Part shown: positions 1-8,454 of the stretch, one piece after another
Layout of the letters: every line of letters begins with the position of its first letter
Numbering within the stretch: position 1 is the stretch's first letter
Source: Citrobacter koseri ATCC BAA-895
GTDB lineage: Bacteria; Pseudomonadota; Gammaproteobacteria; Enterobacterales; Enterobacteriaceae
Assembly (NCBI RefSeq): GCF_000018045.1
Contig: NC_009792.1
Coordinates: 496,001 to 560,000 of the forward strand
Direction: 5' to 3'
Length of the DNA stretch: 64,000 bases
Position numbers and translations under genes: made by a program
The notes under the pieces: generated by a model
What the model saw: the letters and a program-made list of their open reading frames with translations, nothing else
Told to the model about the DNA's origin: nothing
Database searches by the model: none

Positions 1-1
1 T

Positions 2-820
2 AAAGCGCTGCTGTTCCTGGCGTCCGGCTCGGTGATTCTGGCCTGCCACCACGAACAGAACATCTTCAAGATGGGCGGCTTGCGTAAGTCTATTCCGCTG
101 GTGTATCTCTGCTTCCTGGTGGGTGGCGCGGCGCTGTCGGCTCTGCCGCTGATTACCGCCGGCTTCTTCAGTAAGGATGAGATTCTGGCTGGCGCGATGG
201 CGAATGGTCATATCAATCTGATGGTTGCAGGTCTGGTCGGTGCGTTCATGACCTCCTTGTACACCTTCCGTATGATTTTCATCGTGTTCCACGGTAAAGA
301 ACAAATTCACGCTCATGCAGGGAAGGGGATTACGCATCACCTGCCGCTGATTGTGCTGATGGTACTGTCCACCTTTGTTGGCGCGCTGATTGTGCCGCCG
401 TTGCAGGGTGTGCTGCCGCAGACGACCGAGCTTGAGCATAGCCGCGTGATGACCCTGGAAATTGCCTCCGGCGTGGTTGCGATTGTCGGCATCCTGATTG
501 CCGCATGGCTGTGGTTGGGTAAACGTACTCTGGTGACTTCTGTCGCCAACAGTGCGCCGGGCCGTCTGCTGGGCACCTGGTGGTATAACGCCTGGGGCTT
601 CGACTGGCTGTACGACAAAGTGTTCGTGAAGCCGTTCCTCGGCGTCGCCTGGCTGCTGAAACGCGACCCGCTCAATGCGCTGATGAACGTTCCGGCTATC
701 CTTTCCCGCTTTGCAGGTAAAGGCCTGCTGCTCAGCGAGAACGGATATCTGCGCTGGTATGTGGCATCCATGAGCATCGGTGCGGTCGTTGTGCTGGCGC
801 TGTTGATGGTACTGCGTTGA
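2..820 (+). CDS. nuoL: NADH-quinone oxidoreductase subunit L (C-terminal part)
   Basis: This is the C-terminal 272 residues of NuoL, the most distal antiporter-like membrane subunit of respiratory complex I. The frame is open from base 2, so the true start lies before the window. The segment begins inside the transmembrane antiporter domain (LASGSVILACHHEQNIFKMG) and runs through hydrophobic helices. It then enters the long lateral amphipathic helix and the final transmembrane anchor, ending LALLMVLR. NuoL takes part in proton translocation across the inner membrane. It is followed by nuoM after 183 bases that hold a REP pair. Identity is firm from the conserved sequence and from the nuoM-nuoN neighbours. 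Confidence 0.97.
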   Translation, partial: KALLFLASGSVILACHHEQNIFKMGGLRKSIPLVYLCFLVGGAALSALPLITAGFFSKDEILAGAMANGHINLMVAGLVGAFMTSLYTFRMIFIVFHGKEQIHAHAGKGITHHLPLIVLMVLSTFVGALIVPPLQGVLPQTTELEHSRVMTLEIASGVVAIVGILIAAWLWLGKRTLVTSVANSAPGRLLGTWWYNAWGFDWLYDKVFVKPFLGVAWLLKRDPLNALMNVPAILSRFAGKGLLLSENGYLRWYVASMSIGAVVVLALLMVLR

Positions 821-840
821 GTTTGAGGATTGTGGGTTGA

Positions 841-912
841 TGTCGGATGGCGCTGGCGCTTATCCGACCTACGGGAATCTGTAGGCCCGGTAAGCGTTAG
901 CGCCACCGGGCA
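841..912. repeat. REP pair (BIME) between nuoL and nuoM
   Basis: Two imperfect palindromes in opposite orientation follow nuoL. The first (841-868) pairs GTCGGAT with ATCCGAC. The second (881-912) has arms CCCGG and CCGGG around a GCGTTAGCGCC core. This is the typical enterobacterial REP/BIME layout. Lying inside the nuo operon, it may shape mRNA stability between nuoL and nuoM; that role is inferred. Confidence 0.85.
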
Positions 913-1003
913 AAAAAGGCCGCAATCCGAAGTGAATTTTCTGTTGTGAGAATTCGTTGAAAATCAGGTCCTGATGGGACTTTAACAAGGAATAAAGATC
1001 GCC

Positions 1004-2533
1004 ATGTTACTACCCTGGCTAATATTAATTCCCTTTATCGGTGGCTTTCTGTGCTGGCAGACCGAACGCTTCGGCGTGAAGGTGCCGCGCTGGATTGCGC
1101 TGATCACCATGGGACTGACGCTGGCGCTTGGCCTGCAACTGTGGTTGCAGGGCGGCTATTCACTGACGCAAGCCGCTGGCATTCCGCAGTGGCAGTCTGA
1201 GTTCATTCTGCCGTGGATCCCGCGCTTCGGCATCTCTATCCATCTGGCTATTGACGGTTTGTCGCTGCTGATGGTGGTGCTGACCGGTCTGCTGGGCGTT
1301 CTGGCGGTACTCTGCTCCTGGAATGAAATCGAAAAATATCAGGGCTTCTTCCACCTGAACCTGATGTGGATTCTGGGCGGCGTTATCGGCGTGTTCCTTG
1401 CCATCGATATGTTCCTGTTCTTCTTCTTCTGGGAAATGATGCTGGTGCCGATGTACTTCCTGATCGCGCTGTGGGGGCACAAAGCCTCTGACGGTAAAAC
1501 GCGTATCACGGCGGCTACCAAGTTCTTCATCTATACCCAGGCGAGCGGTCTGGTGATGTTGATTGCCATCCTGGCGCTGGTGTTTGTACACCACAATGCG
1601 ACCGGCGTCTGGACCTTCAACTACGAAGACCTGCTGAAAACGCCGATGTCGCACGGGGTGGAATACCTGCTGATGCTGGGCTTCTTCATCGCGTTTGCGG
1701 TGAAAATGCCGGTGGTTCCGCTGCACGGCTGGCTGCCGGACGCGCACTCCCAGGCGCCGACCGCAGGTTCCGTTGACCTCGCCGGTATTTTGCTGAAAAC
1801 GGCGGCTTACGGTCTGCTGCGCTTCTCGCTGCCGCTGTTCCCGAACGCCTCCGCCGAGTTTGCGCCGATTGCGATGTGGCTGGGTGTGATTGGCATCTTC
1901 TACGGCGCGTGGATGGCTTTCACCCAGTACGACATTAAACGTCTGATTGCGTACACTTCCGTTTCGCACATGGGCTTCGTACTGATTGCTATCTACACCG
2001 GCAGCCAGCTGGCTTACCAGGGCGCTGTAATCCAGATGATTGCGCACGGTCTGTCGGCAGCGGGTCTGTTCATCCTGTGTGGTCAGCTGTACGAACGTCT
2101 GCATACGCGTGATATGCGTATGATGGGCGGTCTGTGGAGCAAAATTAAATGGTTGCCTGCGCTGTCGATGTTCTTCGCGGTGGCGACGCTCGGTATGCCG
2201 GGCACCGGTAACTTCGTTGGCGAATTTATGATTCTGTTCGGTAGCTACCAGGTGGTTCCGGTCATTACCGTGATCTCAACCTTTGGTCTGGTGTTTGCTT
2301 CCGTTTACTCGCTGGCGATGCTGCATCGCGCTTACTTCGGTAAAGCGAAGAGCCAGATTGCCAGCCAGGACATGCCAGGGATGTCGCTGCGAGAGCTGTT
2401 TATCATCCTGTTGCTGGTCGTGCTTCTGGTACTGCTTGGCTTCTATCCGCAGCCGATTCTGGATACCTCGCATTCCGCGATGAGCAACATCCAGCAGTGG
2501 TTTGTTAATTCCGTTACTACTACAAGGCCGTAA
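1004..2533 (+). CDS. nuoM: NADH-quinone oxidoreductase subunit M
   Basis: NuoM, 509 residues, is an antiporter-like proton-pumping subunit in the membrane arm of complex I. The protein is almost wholly transmembrane, about 14 helices. The family's key charged residues are present: Glu144 in FFFWEMMLVPMY and Lys234 in FAVKMPVVPLHGWLPDAH. The ATG at 1004 follows an AAGGA Shine-Dalgarno sequence (TTAACAAGGAATAAAG). It is co-transcribed with nuoL upstream and nuoN, which starts 6 bases after the stop. Length equals the E. coli protein. No oddity seen. Confidence 0.98.
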   Translation: MLLPWLILIPFIGGFLCWQTERFGVKVPRWIALITMGLTLALGLQLWLQGGYSLTQAAGIPQWQSEFILPWIPRFGISIHLAIDGLSLLMVVLTGLLGVLAVLCSWNEIEKYQGFFHLNLMWILGGVIGVFLAIDMFLFFFFWEMMLVPMYFLIALWGHKASDGKTRITAATKFFIYTQASGLVMLIAILALVFVHHNATGVWTFNYEDLLKTPMSHGVEYLLMLGFFIAFAVKMPVVPLHGWLPDAHSQAPTAGSVDLAGILLKTAAYGLLRFSLPLFPNASAEFAPIAMWLGVIGIFYGAWMAFTQYDIKRLIAYTSVSHMGFVLIAIYTGSQLAYQGAVIQMIAHGLSAAGLFILCGQLYERLHTRDMRMMGGLWSKIKWLPALSMFFAVATLGMPGTGNFVGEFMILFGSYQVVPVITVISTFGLVFASVYSLAMLHRAYFGKAKSQIASQDMPGMSLRELFIILLLVVLLVLLGFYPQPILDTSHSAMSNIQQWFVNSVTTTRP

Positions 2534-2539
2534 ATCGCC

Positions 2540-3997
2540 ATGACAATAACTCCACAACACCTGATTGCGCTGCTACCGCTGCTGATCGTCGGCTTGACGG
2601 TGGTGGTTGTGATGCTCTCCATTGCGTGGCGACGCAATCACTTCCTCAATGCCACGCTGTCGGTCATTGGGCTTAACGCCGCGCTGGTTTCGCTCTGGTT
2701 TGTCGGCCAGGCGGGCGCGATGGACGTCACCCCGCTGATGCGCGTTGACGGTTTCGCCATGCTTTACACCGGGCTGGTTCTGCTGGCGAGTCTTGCCACC
2801 TGTACCTTTGCCTATCCGTGGCTTGAAGGCTATAACGACAACCAGGAAGAGTTCTACCTGCTGGTGCTGATTGCCGCATTGGGCGGTATTCTGCTGGCGA
2901 ACGCCAACCACCTGGCGGCGCTGTTCCTCGGTATTGAGCTGATCTCTCTGCCGCTGTTTGGCCTGATTGGTTACGCCTTCCGTCAGAAACGCTCGCTGGA
3001 AGCCAGTATCAAATACACCATTCTGTCTGCCGCAGCGTCTTCCTTCCTGCTGTTCGGTATGGCGCTGGTGTACGCGCAGTCTGGCAACCTGTCGTTTGTC
3101 GCGCTTGGTAAGAGCCTCGGCGACGGCATGCTGCACGAACCGCTGCTGCTGGCGGGCTTCGGTCTGATGATTGTTGGTCTCGGCTTTAAACTCTCGCTGG
3201 TGCCGTTCCACCTGTGGACGCCAGACGTATACCAGGGCGCGCCAGCGCCGGTTTCCACCTTCCTGGCGACGGCGAGTAAAATCGCTATCTTCGGCGTGGT
3301 GATGCGTCTGTTCCTGTACGCGCCGGTTGGCGACAGCGAAGCGGTACGTATCGTGCTGGGCGTGATTGCCTTTGCCTCCATCATCTTCGGTAACCTGATG
3401 GCGCTGAGCCAGACCAACATTAAGCGTCTGCTCGGTTACTCCTCTATCTCTCACCTCGGCTATCTGCTGGTGGCGTTGATCGCCCTGCAAAGCGGCGAGA
3501 TGTCGATGGAAGCCGTCGGCGTCTATCTGGCCGGTTATCTGTTCAGCAGCCTCGGCGCGTTCGGCGTGGTCAGCCTGATGTCCAGCCCGTTCCGTGGCCC
3601 GGATGCCGATTCGCTGTTCTCCTACCGTGGTCTGTTCTGGCATCGTCCGATCCTCGCGGCGGTGATGACCGTGATGATGCTCTCTCTGGCGGGTATCCCG
3701 ATGACGCTGGGCTTTATCGGCAAGTTCTACGTCCTGGCGGTCGGTGTACAGGCCAGCCTGTGGTGGCTGGTTGCCGCGGTGGTGGTCGGTTCCGCGATTG
3801 GTCTCTACTACTACCTGCGTGTTGCGGTAAGCCTCTATCTGAGCGCGCCGCAGCAGCTTAACCGCGATGCGCCGTCTAACTGGCAGTACAGCGCGGGCGG
3901 TATTGTGGTTCTGATCTCCGCGCTGCTGGTTCTGGTGCTGGGTATCTACCCGCAACCGCTGATTAGCATCGTGCAGTTAGCTACGCCGCTGATGTAA
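2540..3997 (+). CDS. nuoN: NADH-quinone oxidoreductase subunit N
   Basis: NuoN, 485 residues, is the third antiporter-like subunit of complex I and the last gene of the nuo operon. It carries the conserved membrane Glu133 (FLGIELISLPLFGL) and Lys217 (GLGFKLSLVPFHLWTPDVYQ), both needed for proton transfer in this family. The helices continue to the C-terminus. The ATG at 2540 lies just after the nuoM stop, consistent with coupled translation. A strong intrinsic terminator follows 15 bases after the stop, marking the end of the operon. Confidence 0.98.
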   Translation: MTITPQHLIALLPLLIVGLTVVVVMLSIAWRRNHFLNATLSVIGLNAALVSLWFVGQAGAMDVTPLMRVDGFAMLYTGLVLLASLATCTFAYPWLEGYNDNQEEFYLLVLIAALGGILLANANHLAALFLGIELISLPLFGLIGYAFRQKRSLEASIKYTILSAAASSFLLFGMALVYAQSGNLSFVALGKSLGDGMLHEPLLLAGFGLMIVGLGFKLSLVPFHLWTPDVYQGAPAPVSTFLATASKIAIFGVVMRLFLYAPVGDSEAVRIVLGVIAFASIIFGNLMALSQTNIKRLLGYSSISHLGYLLVALIALQSGEMSMEAVGVYLAGYLFSSLGAFGVVSLMSSPFRGPDADSLFSYRGLFWHRPILAAVMTVMMLSLAGIPMTLGFIGKFYVLAVGVQASLWWLVAAVVVGSAIGLYYYLRVAVSLYLSAPQQLNRDAPSNWQYSAGGIVVLISALLVLVLGIYPQPLISIVQLATPLM

Positions 3998-4012
3998 GCG
4001 AAAGCAGAAACG

Positions 4013-4039
4013 AAAAAACCCGCCGTGGCGGGTTTTTTT
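4013..4039. terminator. Bidirectional intrinsic terminator between nuoN and cheV
   Basis: An 8-bp perfect stem AACCCGCC/GGCGGGTT (4017-4024 and 4027-4034) is flanked by six A on the left and a run of T on the right. It can therefore end both nuo transcripts from the left and cheV transcripts from the right. Confidence 0.92.
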
Positions 4040-4059
4040 ATGCCCTGAACGTCAGGACG

Positions 4060-5064
4060 TTAACTCAGCAACTGACGGCTGACCAGCGGCCCGCTGACGT
4101 TTTGCGCGGCGCGTTCCATTACTTCCTGAATCACCGACGACAGTTCGTTGACTTCAAACTTCGCGACATAACCATCCGCTTTGACTTTACGCACATGATC
4201 TTCGTTGGCACTGCCGGAAAGGGAAGAGTGGATCACCACCGGAATTTTCTTCAGACGCTCGTCGGTTTTGATCTTACGCGTCAGGGTGAAACCGTCCATC
4301 TCCGGCATTTCGAGGTCGGTCAGCACCAGAGCGATTTTCTCGCTAATTGGTTTGCCTTCCGCCTCCGCTTCTTTCGCCAGTTGCTGGATTTTCTCCCAGG
4401 CATCCTGACCGGTAACGTGCATCTGATGCGGGATCTCCATCGCATTCAGCCCTTTCTCCAGCATGGCGCGGGCAACTTTAGAATCTTCCGCCACAATCGC
4501 CACCGCACCCGGCGTGATGTTGAACTTGCTGGTTTTCAAATTGGTGGCGCGCAAGTCGTGATTTGACGGCACGATATCATAGAGAATTTGCTCTACGTCG
4601 AGTACCAGCGCCAGGTTGTTGGTCTCTTTGTCTTCATCCAGACAGGCAATGCTGGTGATATAGCGGCCGTTAACCGCTTTCTCGGCGGTATGCACCTGCT
4701 GCCAGTCCAGACGCATAATATTCTCGACGGACTCCACCGCAAATGCCTGTACGCTGCGCGCATATTCGGTGATCAGCAGGATGTTAAGCCCGTTCTCCGG
4801 TTTACATCCGGCCACGGCGGGCAGGTCGATGACCGGGATCACCTGATCGCGGATGTTGACCATACCTAAAAGCGGGGCTTTCATTCCGGCAGGGCGCGTA
4901 AATGTGGGCATTGGCACAATTTCGCGCAGTTTGAATACGTTGATGCCAAATAGCTCCGACTTCTGCTCATGCAGCGATGTGCCGAGACGGAATAACAGCA
5001 GTTCAAAGCGGTTAGACAGGGTTAAGTTAGCCCTGTCATCAATATCTTTCTGGAAATTATCCAT
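4060..5064 (-). CDS. cheV: Chemotaxis coupling/adaptor protein CheV
   Basis: CheV, 334 residues, joins a CheW-like domain (about 20-165, with FGINVFKLREIVPMP and MVNIRDQVIPVIDLP) to a response-regulator receiver domain (about 185-310). The receiver contains the acidic residues of VAEDSK and the probable phospho-acceptor Asp250 in VLTDLEMPEMDG. It couples chemoreceptors to the CheA kinase, and phosphorylation of its receiver is thought to aid adaptation. It stands alone, with a terminator downstream and a good sigma-28 promoter upstream, which fits co-regulation with late flagellar genes. E. coli K-12 lacks cheV; Salmonella has it at this position. Its presence implies the organism is, or was, motile. 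Confidence 0.95.
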   Translation of the reverse strand: MDNFQKDIDDRANLTLSNRFELLLFRLGTSLHEQKSELFGINVFKLREIVPMPTFTRPAGMKAPLLGMVNIRDQVIPVIDLPAVAGCKPENGLNILLITEYARSVQAFAVESVENIMRLDWQQVHTAEKAVNGRYITSIACLDEDKETNNLALVLDVEQILYDIVPSNHDLRATNLKTSKFNITPGAVAIVAEDSKVARAMLEKGLNAMEIPHQMHVTGQDAWEKIQQLAKEAEAEGKPISEKIALVLTDLEMPEMDGFTLTRKIKTDERLKKIPVVIHSSLSGSANEDHVRKVKADGYVAKFEVNELSSVIQEVMERAAQNVSGPLVSRQLLS

Positions 5065-5098
5065 CGCATCCTCAATATGAAAGCCAGCCTTTTCTCTG

Positions 5099-5125
5099 TT
5101 ATCGGCACTGAGGAAGAAAAATGGA
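5099..5125 (-). promoter_or_regulatory. Sigma-28 (FliA) promoter of cheV
   Basis: On the minus strand the exact FliA -10 element GCCGATAA lies at 5106-5099. Eleven bases upstream, at 5125-5118, is TCCATTTT, which matches the -35 consensus TAAAGTTT at 5 of 8 positions. The -10 element is about 35 bases before the cheV ATG. Consensus and spacing are known for enterobacterial class 3 flagellar promoters; activity here is inferred. Confidence 0.8.
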
Positions 5126-5128
5126 GCG

Positions 5129-6046
5129 TTAAACCGTGAAAACGGCGAAATCGTGAGCCAACGCAGTTGCGGGGAAGATCGCCTGGCATTCTGCCAGCAG
5201 GCGTTGACAGCCTCTGTCGTCGTAACGCGAGCTGACGTGAGTAATGATGAGCTGGCCTACCTCGGCATTGTGCGCCAGCTGCGCGGCCTGCCTGGTGGAG
5301 CTGTGCCCACGGCTGTTGGCTTTTTCTTCCATTGAGGTATCCAGCGTTGCTTCGTGCACCATTACGTCCACGCCTTTTGCCAGCGTGATGGCCGACGCGC
5401 ATGGCGCGGTGTCGCCAAATATCGCCACCGATTTCCCGGGCGTGGCTGGCGCGAGAAAATCGGCGCCGTTAATAACGCGACCATCGTTCAGGGTGACGGT
5501 TTTACCCGCTTTCAGATCCTGAAACAGCGGGCCGGGCTTCACGCCTGCCGCTTTTAGCGCACTGGCATCCAGCGCGCCGGGCTTGTCATGCTCTTCAATC
5601 CGATAGCCATAGCATTCAAGCGGATGCTCAAGCGCAAAGGCGGTCACTTTGCGCAGACCGTCGTTCAGAATTTCGCCTGCGGTAATTTCAACGATCTCCA
5701 GCGGATAATCAGTCCAGGAGCCGCTAAGGCGCAATGCGGTTTCGGTGAACTCGCGAATGCCTTTGGGGCCGTAAATCGTCAGCGGCTGTGCGTTTCCCGC
5801 CATCGAACGGCTGCACAGTAGACCGGGCAAACCGAAAAGGTGATCGCCATGCAGATGGCTGATGAAAATGCGATCGAGCTTACCTGGGTTGAACGCGGTG
5901 TTGAGCATCTGGTGCTGAGTGCCTTCACCGCAGTCGAATAACCATAGCCCCGCCTGCGTCGGGTGCTGTAAATTCAGTAATATTGCCGTGACATTACGCG
6001 TGCGGGTAGGAACGCCGGCAGAAGTACCTAAAAAAATTAATTCCAT
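5129..6046 (-). CDS. rnz: Ribonuclease Z / RNase BN
   Basis: Rnz (also rbn or elaC), 305 residues, is a metallo-beta-lactamase-fold nuclease that matures tRNA 3' ends. The zinc-binding motif HLHGDH (His64, His66, Asp68, His69) is intact, as are FGDTAPC and the C-terminal ITHVSSRYDD with its metal histidine. The N-terminal MELIFLGTSAGVPT strand is typical of the family. The gene is divergent from elaA and is followed by the cheV promoter, 3 bases past its stop. Length matches the E. coli protein. Confidence 0.96.
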   Translation of the reverse strand: MELIFLGTSAGVPTRTRNVTAILLNLQHPTQAGLWLFDCGEGTQHQMLNTAFNPGKLDRIFISHLHGDHLFGLPGLLCSRSMAGNAQPLTIYGPKGIREFTETALRLSGSWTDYPLEIVEITAGEILNDGLRKVTAFALEHPLECYGYRIEEHDKPGALDASALKAAGVKPGPLFQDLKAGKTVTLNDGRVINGADFLAPATPGKSVAIFGDTAPCASAITLAKGVDVMVHEATLDTSMEEKANSRGHSSTRQAAQLAHNAEVGQLIITHVSSRYDDRGCQRLLAECQAIFPATALAHDFAVFTV

Positions 6047-6111
6047 TATTTCATTACACGTTTAAAAAATATTCTGGCTAGTATAAAGCGAATACGTAAA
6101 AGGAGCGCACC

Positions 6112-6573
6112 ATGATTCACTGGCAAGACCTGCATCATTCTGAATTATCCGTCCCGCAACTCTATGCGTTACTGAAATTGCGCTGCGCGGTATTTGTGGT
6201 TGAACAACGGTGTCCATATCTGGATGTGGACGGCGATGACCTGGTGGGGGAGAACCGTCATATCCTGGGCTGGCATAACGATGAGCTGGTAGCGTATGCG
6301 AGGATTCTGAAAAGCGACGACGAACTGGAGCCGGTGGTGATTGGGCGCGTGATCGTCAGCGAAGCGCTGCGCGGCGAAAAACTGGGGCAACAGCTTATGG
6401 CGCAGACCCTGGCATCCTGCGAGCAACACTGGCCGGAGAAGGCGCTTTATCTCGGCGCACAGGCGCATCTGCAATCCTTCTATGCGCGATTCGGCTTTGT
6501 TCCGGTGACGGACGTTTATGACGAAGACGGTATCCCGCACATGGGTATGGCGCGCGAGGTTAGCCAGGTGTGA
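6112..6573 (+). CDS. elaA: GNAT-family N-acetyltransferase ElaA
   Basis: ElaA, 153 residues, is a small GNAT-fold acetyltransferase whose substrate is not established. The acetyl-CoA binding region is visible as VIVSEALRGEKLGQQLMAQT, and the C-terminal FYARFGFVPVTDVYDEDGIPHMGM is the usual end of the fold. The ATG is preceded by AAGGAG at 6100-6105, a strong ribosome-binding site. It is divergent from rnz and lies 53 bases upstream of elaB. Confidence 0.92.
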   Translation: MIHWQDLHHSELSVPQLYALLKLRCAVFVVEQRCPYLDVDGDDLVGENRHILGWHNDELVAYARILKSDDELEPVVIGRVIVSEALRGEKLGQQLMAQTLASCEQHWPEKALYLGAQAHLQSFYARFGFVPVTDVYDEDGIPHMGMAREVSQV

Positions 6574-6626
6574 TGTTCCGGTTTTGTCTATAGTTAGTGG
6601 GAACGTTAATCGAAAGGGAGAATATA

Positions 6627-6932
6627 ATGTCTTTTCATTCTTATGGTTCACGTATTGATGACGACCTGGAACTTCTGAGCGAAACGCTGGAAGAGGTGCT
6701 GCGTTCCTCCGGCGATCCTGCCGATCAAAAATATGTTGAGTTAAAAGCACGCGCAGAACGGGCGCTTGAAGAGGTAAAAAATCGCGTCAGCCATGCGTCT
6801 GACAGCTACTATTACCGCGCAAAACAGGCGGTTTATAAAGCGGATGATTACGTGCATGAAAAACCCTGGCAAGGGATTGGCGCAGGTGCGGCGGTCGGCC
6901 TGGTGCTGGGATTACTGCTGGCGCGGCGGTAA
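6627..6932 (+). CDS. elaB: ElaB, tail-anchored ribosome-associated stress protein (DUF883)
   Basis: ElaB is 101 residues. The N-terminal two thirds is acidic and helical (DDDLELLSETLEEVLRSSGD). The C-terminus is a single glycine-rich transmembrane anchor, GIGAGAAVGLVLGLLLARR, typical of DUF883 proteins such as YqjD. E. coli family members attach to the inner membrane, bind ribosomes and rise in stationary phase. The start at 6627 is preferred over an in-frame ATG at 6597 because AAAGGGAG precedes it and the length then equals the E. coli protein. Confidence 0.94.
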   Translation: MSFHSYGSRIDDDLELLSETLEEVLRSSGDPADQKYVELKARAERALEEVKNRVSHASDSYYYRAKQAVYKADDYVHEKPWQGIGAGAAVGLVLGLLLARR

Positions 6933-6970
6933 TGTAACCGGGATCGCATTTCCTCCCTAAACGGGGGTAC

Positions 6971-6999
6971 TGCTTTTTCTCCGCTGTACCCCGTATAAT
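6971..6999 (+). promoter_or_regulatory. Possible menF promoter (-10 TATAAT)
   Basis: A perfect TATAAT at 6994-6999 lies 28 bases before the menF start codon. The candidate -35 (around 6971-6976, TGCTTT) is poor. This would place the promoter of the men operon just after elaB. Confidence 0.45.
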
Positions 7000-7027
7000 G
7001 TGAGGTTTTTAACAGGGAGAGGTCCGC

Positions 7028-8326
7028 GTGCATTCAATCACTACTGCGCTGGAAAATCTGCGGCGCCAGTTATCGCAGGAGATACCGGCGGCGCCAGGAA
7101 TGCGTATTGTTGATGTGCCTTTCCCTCTGAATGATGCGTTTGACGCATTAAGCTGGCTGGCCAGTCAGGCCATCTGGCCGCAATTTTACTGGCAACAGCG
7201 TAACGGCGATGAAGAAGCCGCGGTGCTCGGCGCCGTTGAAACGTTCCCCTCTCTCGAACAGGCGCAACACTTTCTCCGCCAGCATGAATCACAATCCGAT
7301 TTGCGTATCTGGGGACTGAATGCGTTTGAACCGCAGCAGGGGCATTTGCTGCTGCCGCGTCTTGAATGGCGACGCGCTGGCGCTATGGCAACGCTGCGGC
7401 TGTATCTCTACAGCCCGGTTTCACTGCGTGAAGACGCCAGGCGGGCGATCGCGTTTCTCTCTTCATTAAGGGGCGTGAAGCCGATTCCGGCGCTGCGCCT
7501 GCACCTGACGGGCGAGCAGCACTGGCCGGATAAAGCGGGCTGGACCAGCTTGATTCAGCTTGCCACGCAGACTATCGCTGAAGACGATCTCGACAAAGTG
7601 GTGCTGGCGCGGGCGACGGATTTGCAGTTTTCCCATTCGGTGAATGCCGCCGCCGTGATGGCATCCAGTCGCCGTTTAAACCTTAACTGCTACCATTTTT
7701 TTATGGCGTTCTCCGCCGGAAGCGCCTTTCTTGGCTCGTCGCCGGAACGCCTTTGGCGGCGACGTGAAACGGCATTGCGCACCGAGGCGCTGGCCGGCAC
7801 GGTGGCGAATCATCCCGACGATCATCAGGCCTGGCAACTGGGCGAATGGTTGATGAAGGATGATAAAAACCAGCGTGAAAACATGCTGGTGGTAGAAGAT
7901 ATTTGTCAACGCCTGCAAAGCTGCACCCACTCGCTCGATGTTTTGCCGCCGCAGGTGCTCAGATTACGCAAAGTACAGCATCTGCGCCGCTGTATCTGGA
8001 CGGCGCTCAATCAGGCTGACGACACGCTCTGTTTGCTACAGCTACAGCCCACGGCAGCCGTCGCGGGGATTCCGCGTGAACGGGCGCGCGCGTTTATTCA
8101 GCAACATGAACCGTTTGAACGTGAGTGGTATGCCGGGTCGGCGGGTTATCTGTCTTTACAGCAAAGCGAATTCTGCGTGACGCTGCGCTCGGCGAAAGTC
8201 GCGGCGAACGTTGTTCGTCTGTATGCCGGGGCAGGCATTGTGCGCGGGTCTGACCCGGAACAGGAATGGCAAGAGATCGACAACAAAGCAGCCGGGCTAC
8301 GCACGTTATTACAGATGGAAAGCTAA
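7028..8326 (+). CDS. menF: Menaquinone-specific isochorismate synthase
   Basis: MenF, 432 residues, converts chorismate to isochorismate, the first step of menaquinone synthesis. The C-terminal chorismate-binding fold is clear: DKVVLARATDL, FMAFSAGSAFLGSSPERLWRR, ALAGTV, the helix following LVVEDICQRLQ, and the final block AGAGIVRGSDPEQEWQEIDNK. The start is GTG at 7028 behind GGGAGAGG. It is the first gene of the menFDHBCE cluster; menD follows after about 128 bases. E. coli MenF is one residue shorter. Confidence 0.95.
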   Translation: MHSITTALENLRRQLSQEIPAAPGMRIVDVPFPLNDAFDALSWLASQAIWPQFYWQQRNGDEEAAVLGAVETFPSLEQAQHFLRQHESQSDLRIWGLNAFEPQQGHLLLPRLEWRRAGAMATLRLYLYSPVSLREDARRAIAFLSSLRGVKPIPALRLHLTGEQHWPDKAGWTSLIQLATQTIAEDDLDKVVLARATDLQFSHSVNAAAVMASSRRLNLNCYHFFMAFSAGSAFLGSSPERLWRRRETALRTEALAGTVANHPDDHQAWQLGEWLMKDDKNQRENMLVVEDICQRLQSCTHSLDVLPPQVLRLRKVQHLRRCIWTALNQADDTLCLLQLQPTAAVAGIPRERARAFIQQHEPFEREWYAGSAGYLSLQQSEFCVTLRSAKVAANVVRLYAGAGIVRGSDPEQEWQEIDNKAAGLRTLLQMES

Positions 8327-8454
8327 TGAGTCGCACATACACCTCATCCTTCAGGCGGTCTGCTGAATGATTTTGTGTATATTCCCGACTCATATCAATA
8401 ATCCATTTTTTCTGATCCTTATACTGAGTCGCAATATTGATACCGGACAATCTC

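Noticed and set aside
1160..3955. Long minus-strand open frames antisense to nuoM and nuoN (314 and 460 codons)
   Set aside because: They are Gln/Arg/His-rich, lack domains, and arise from the codon bias of the genes on the other strand.
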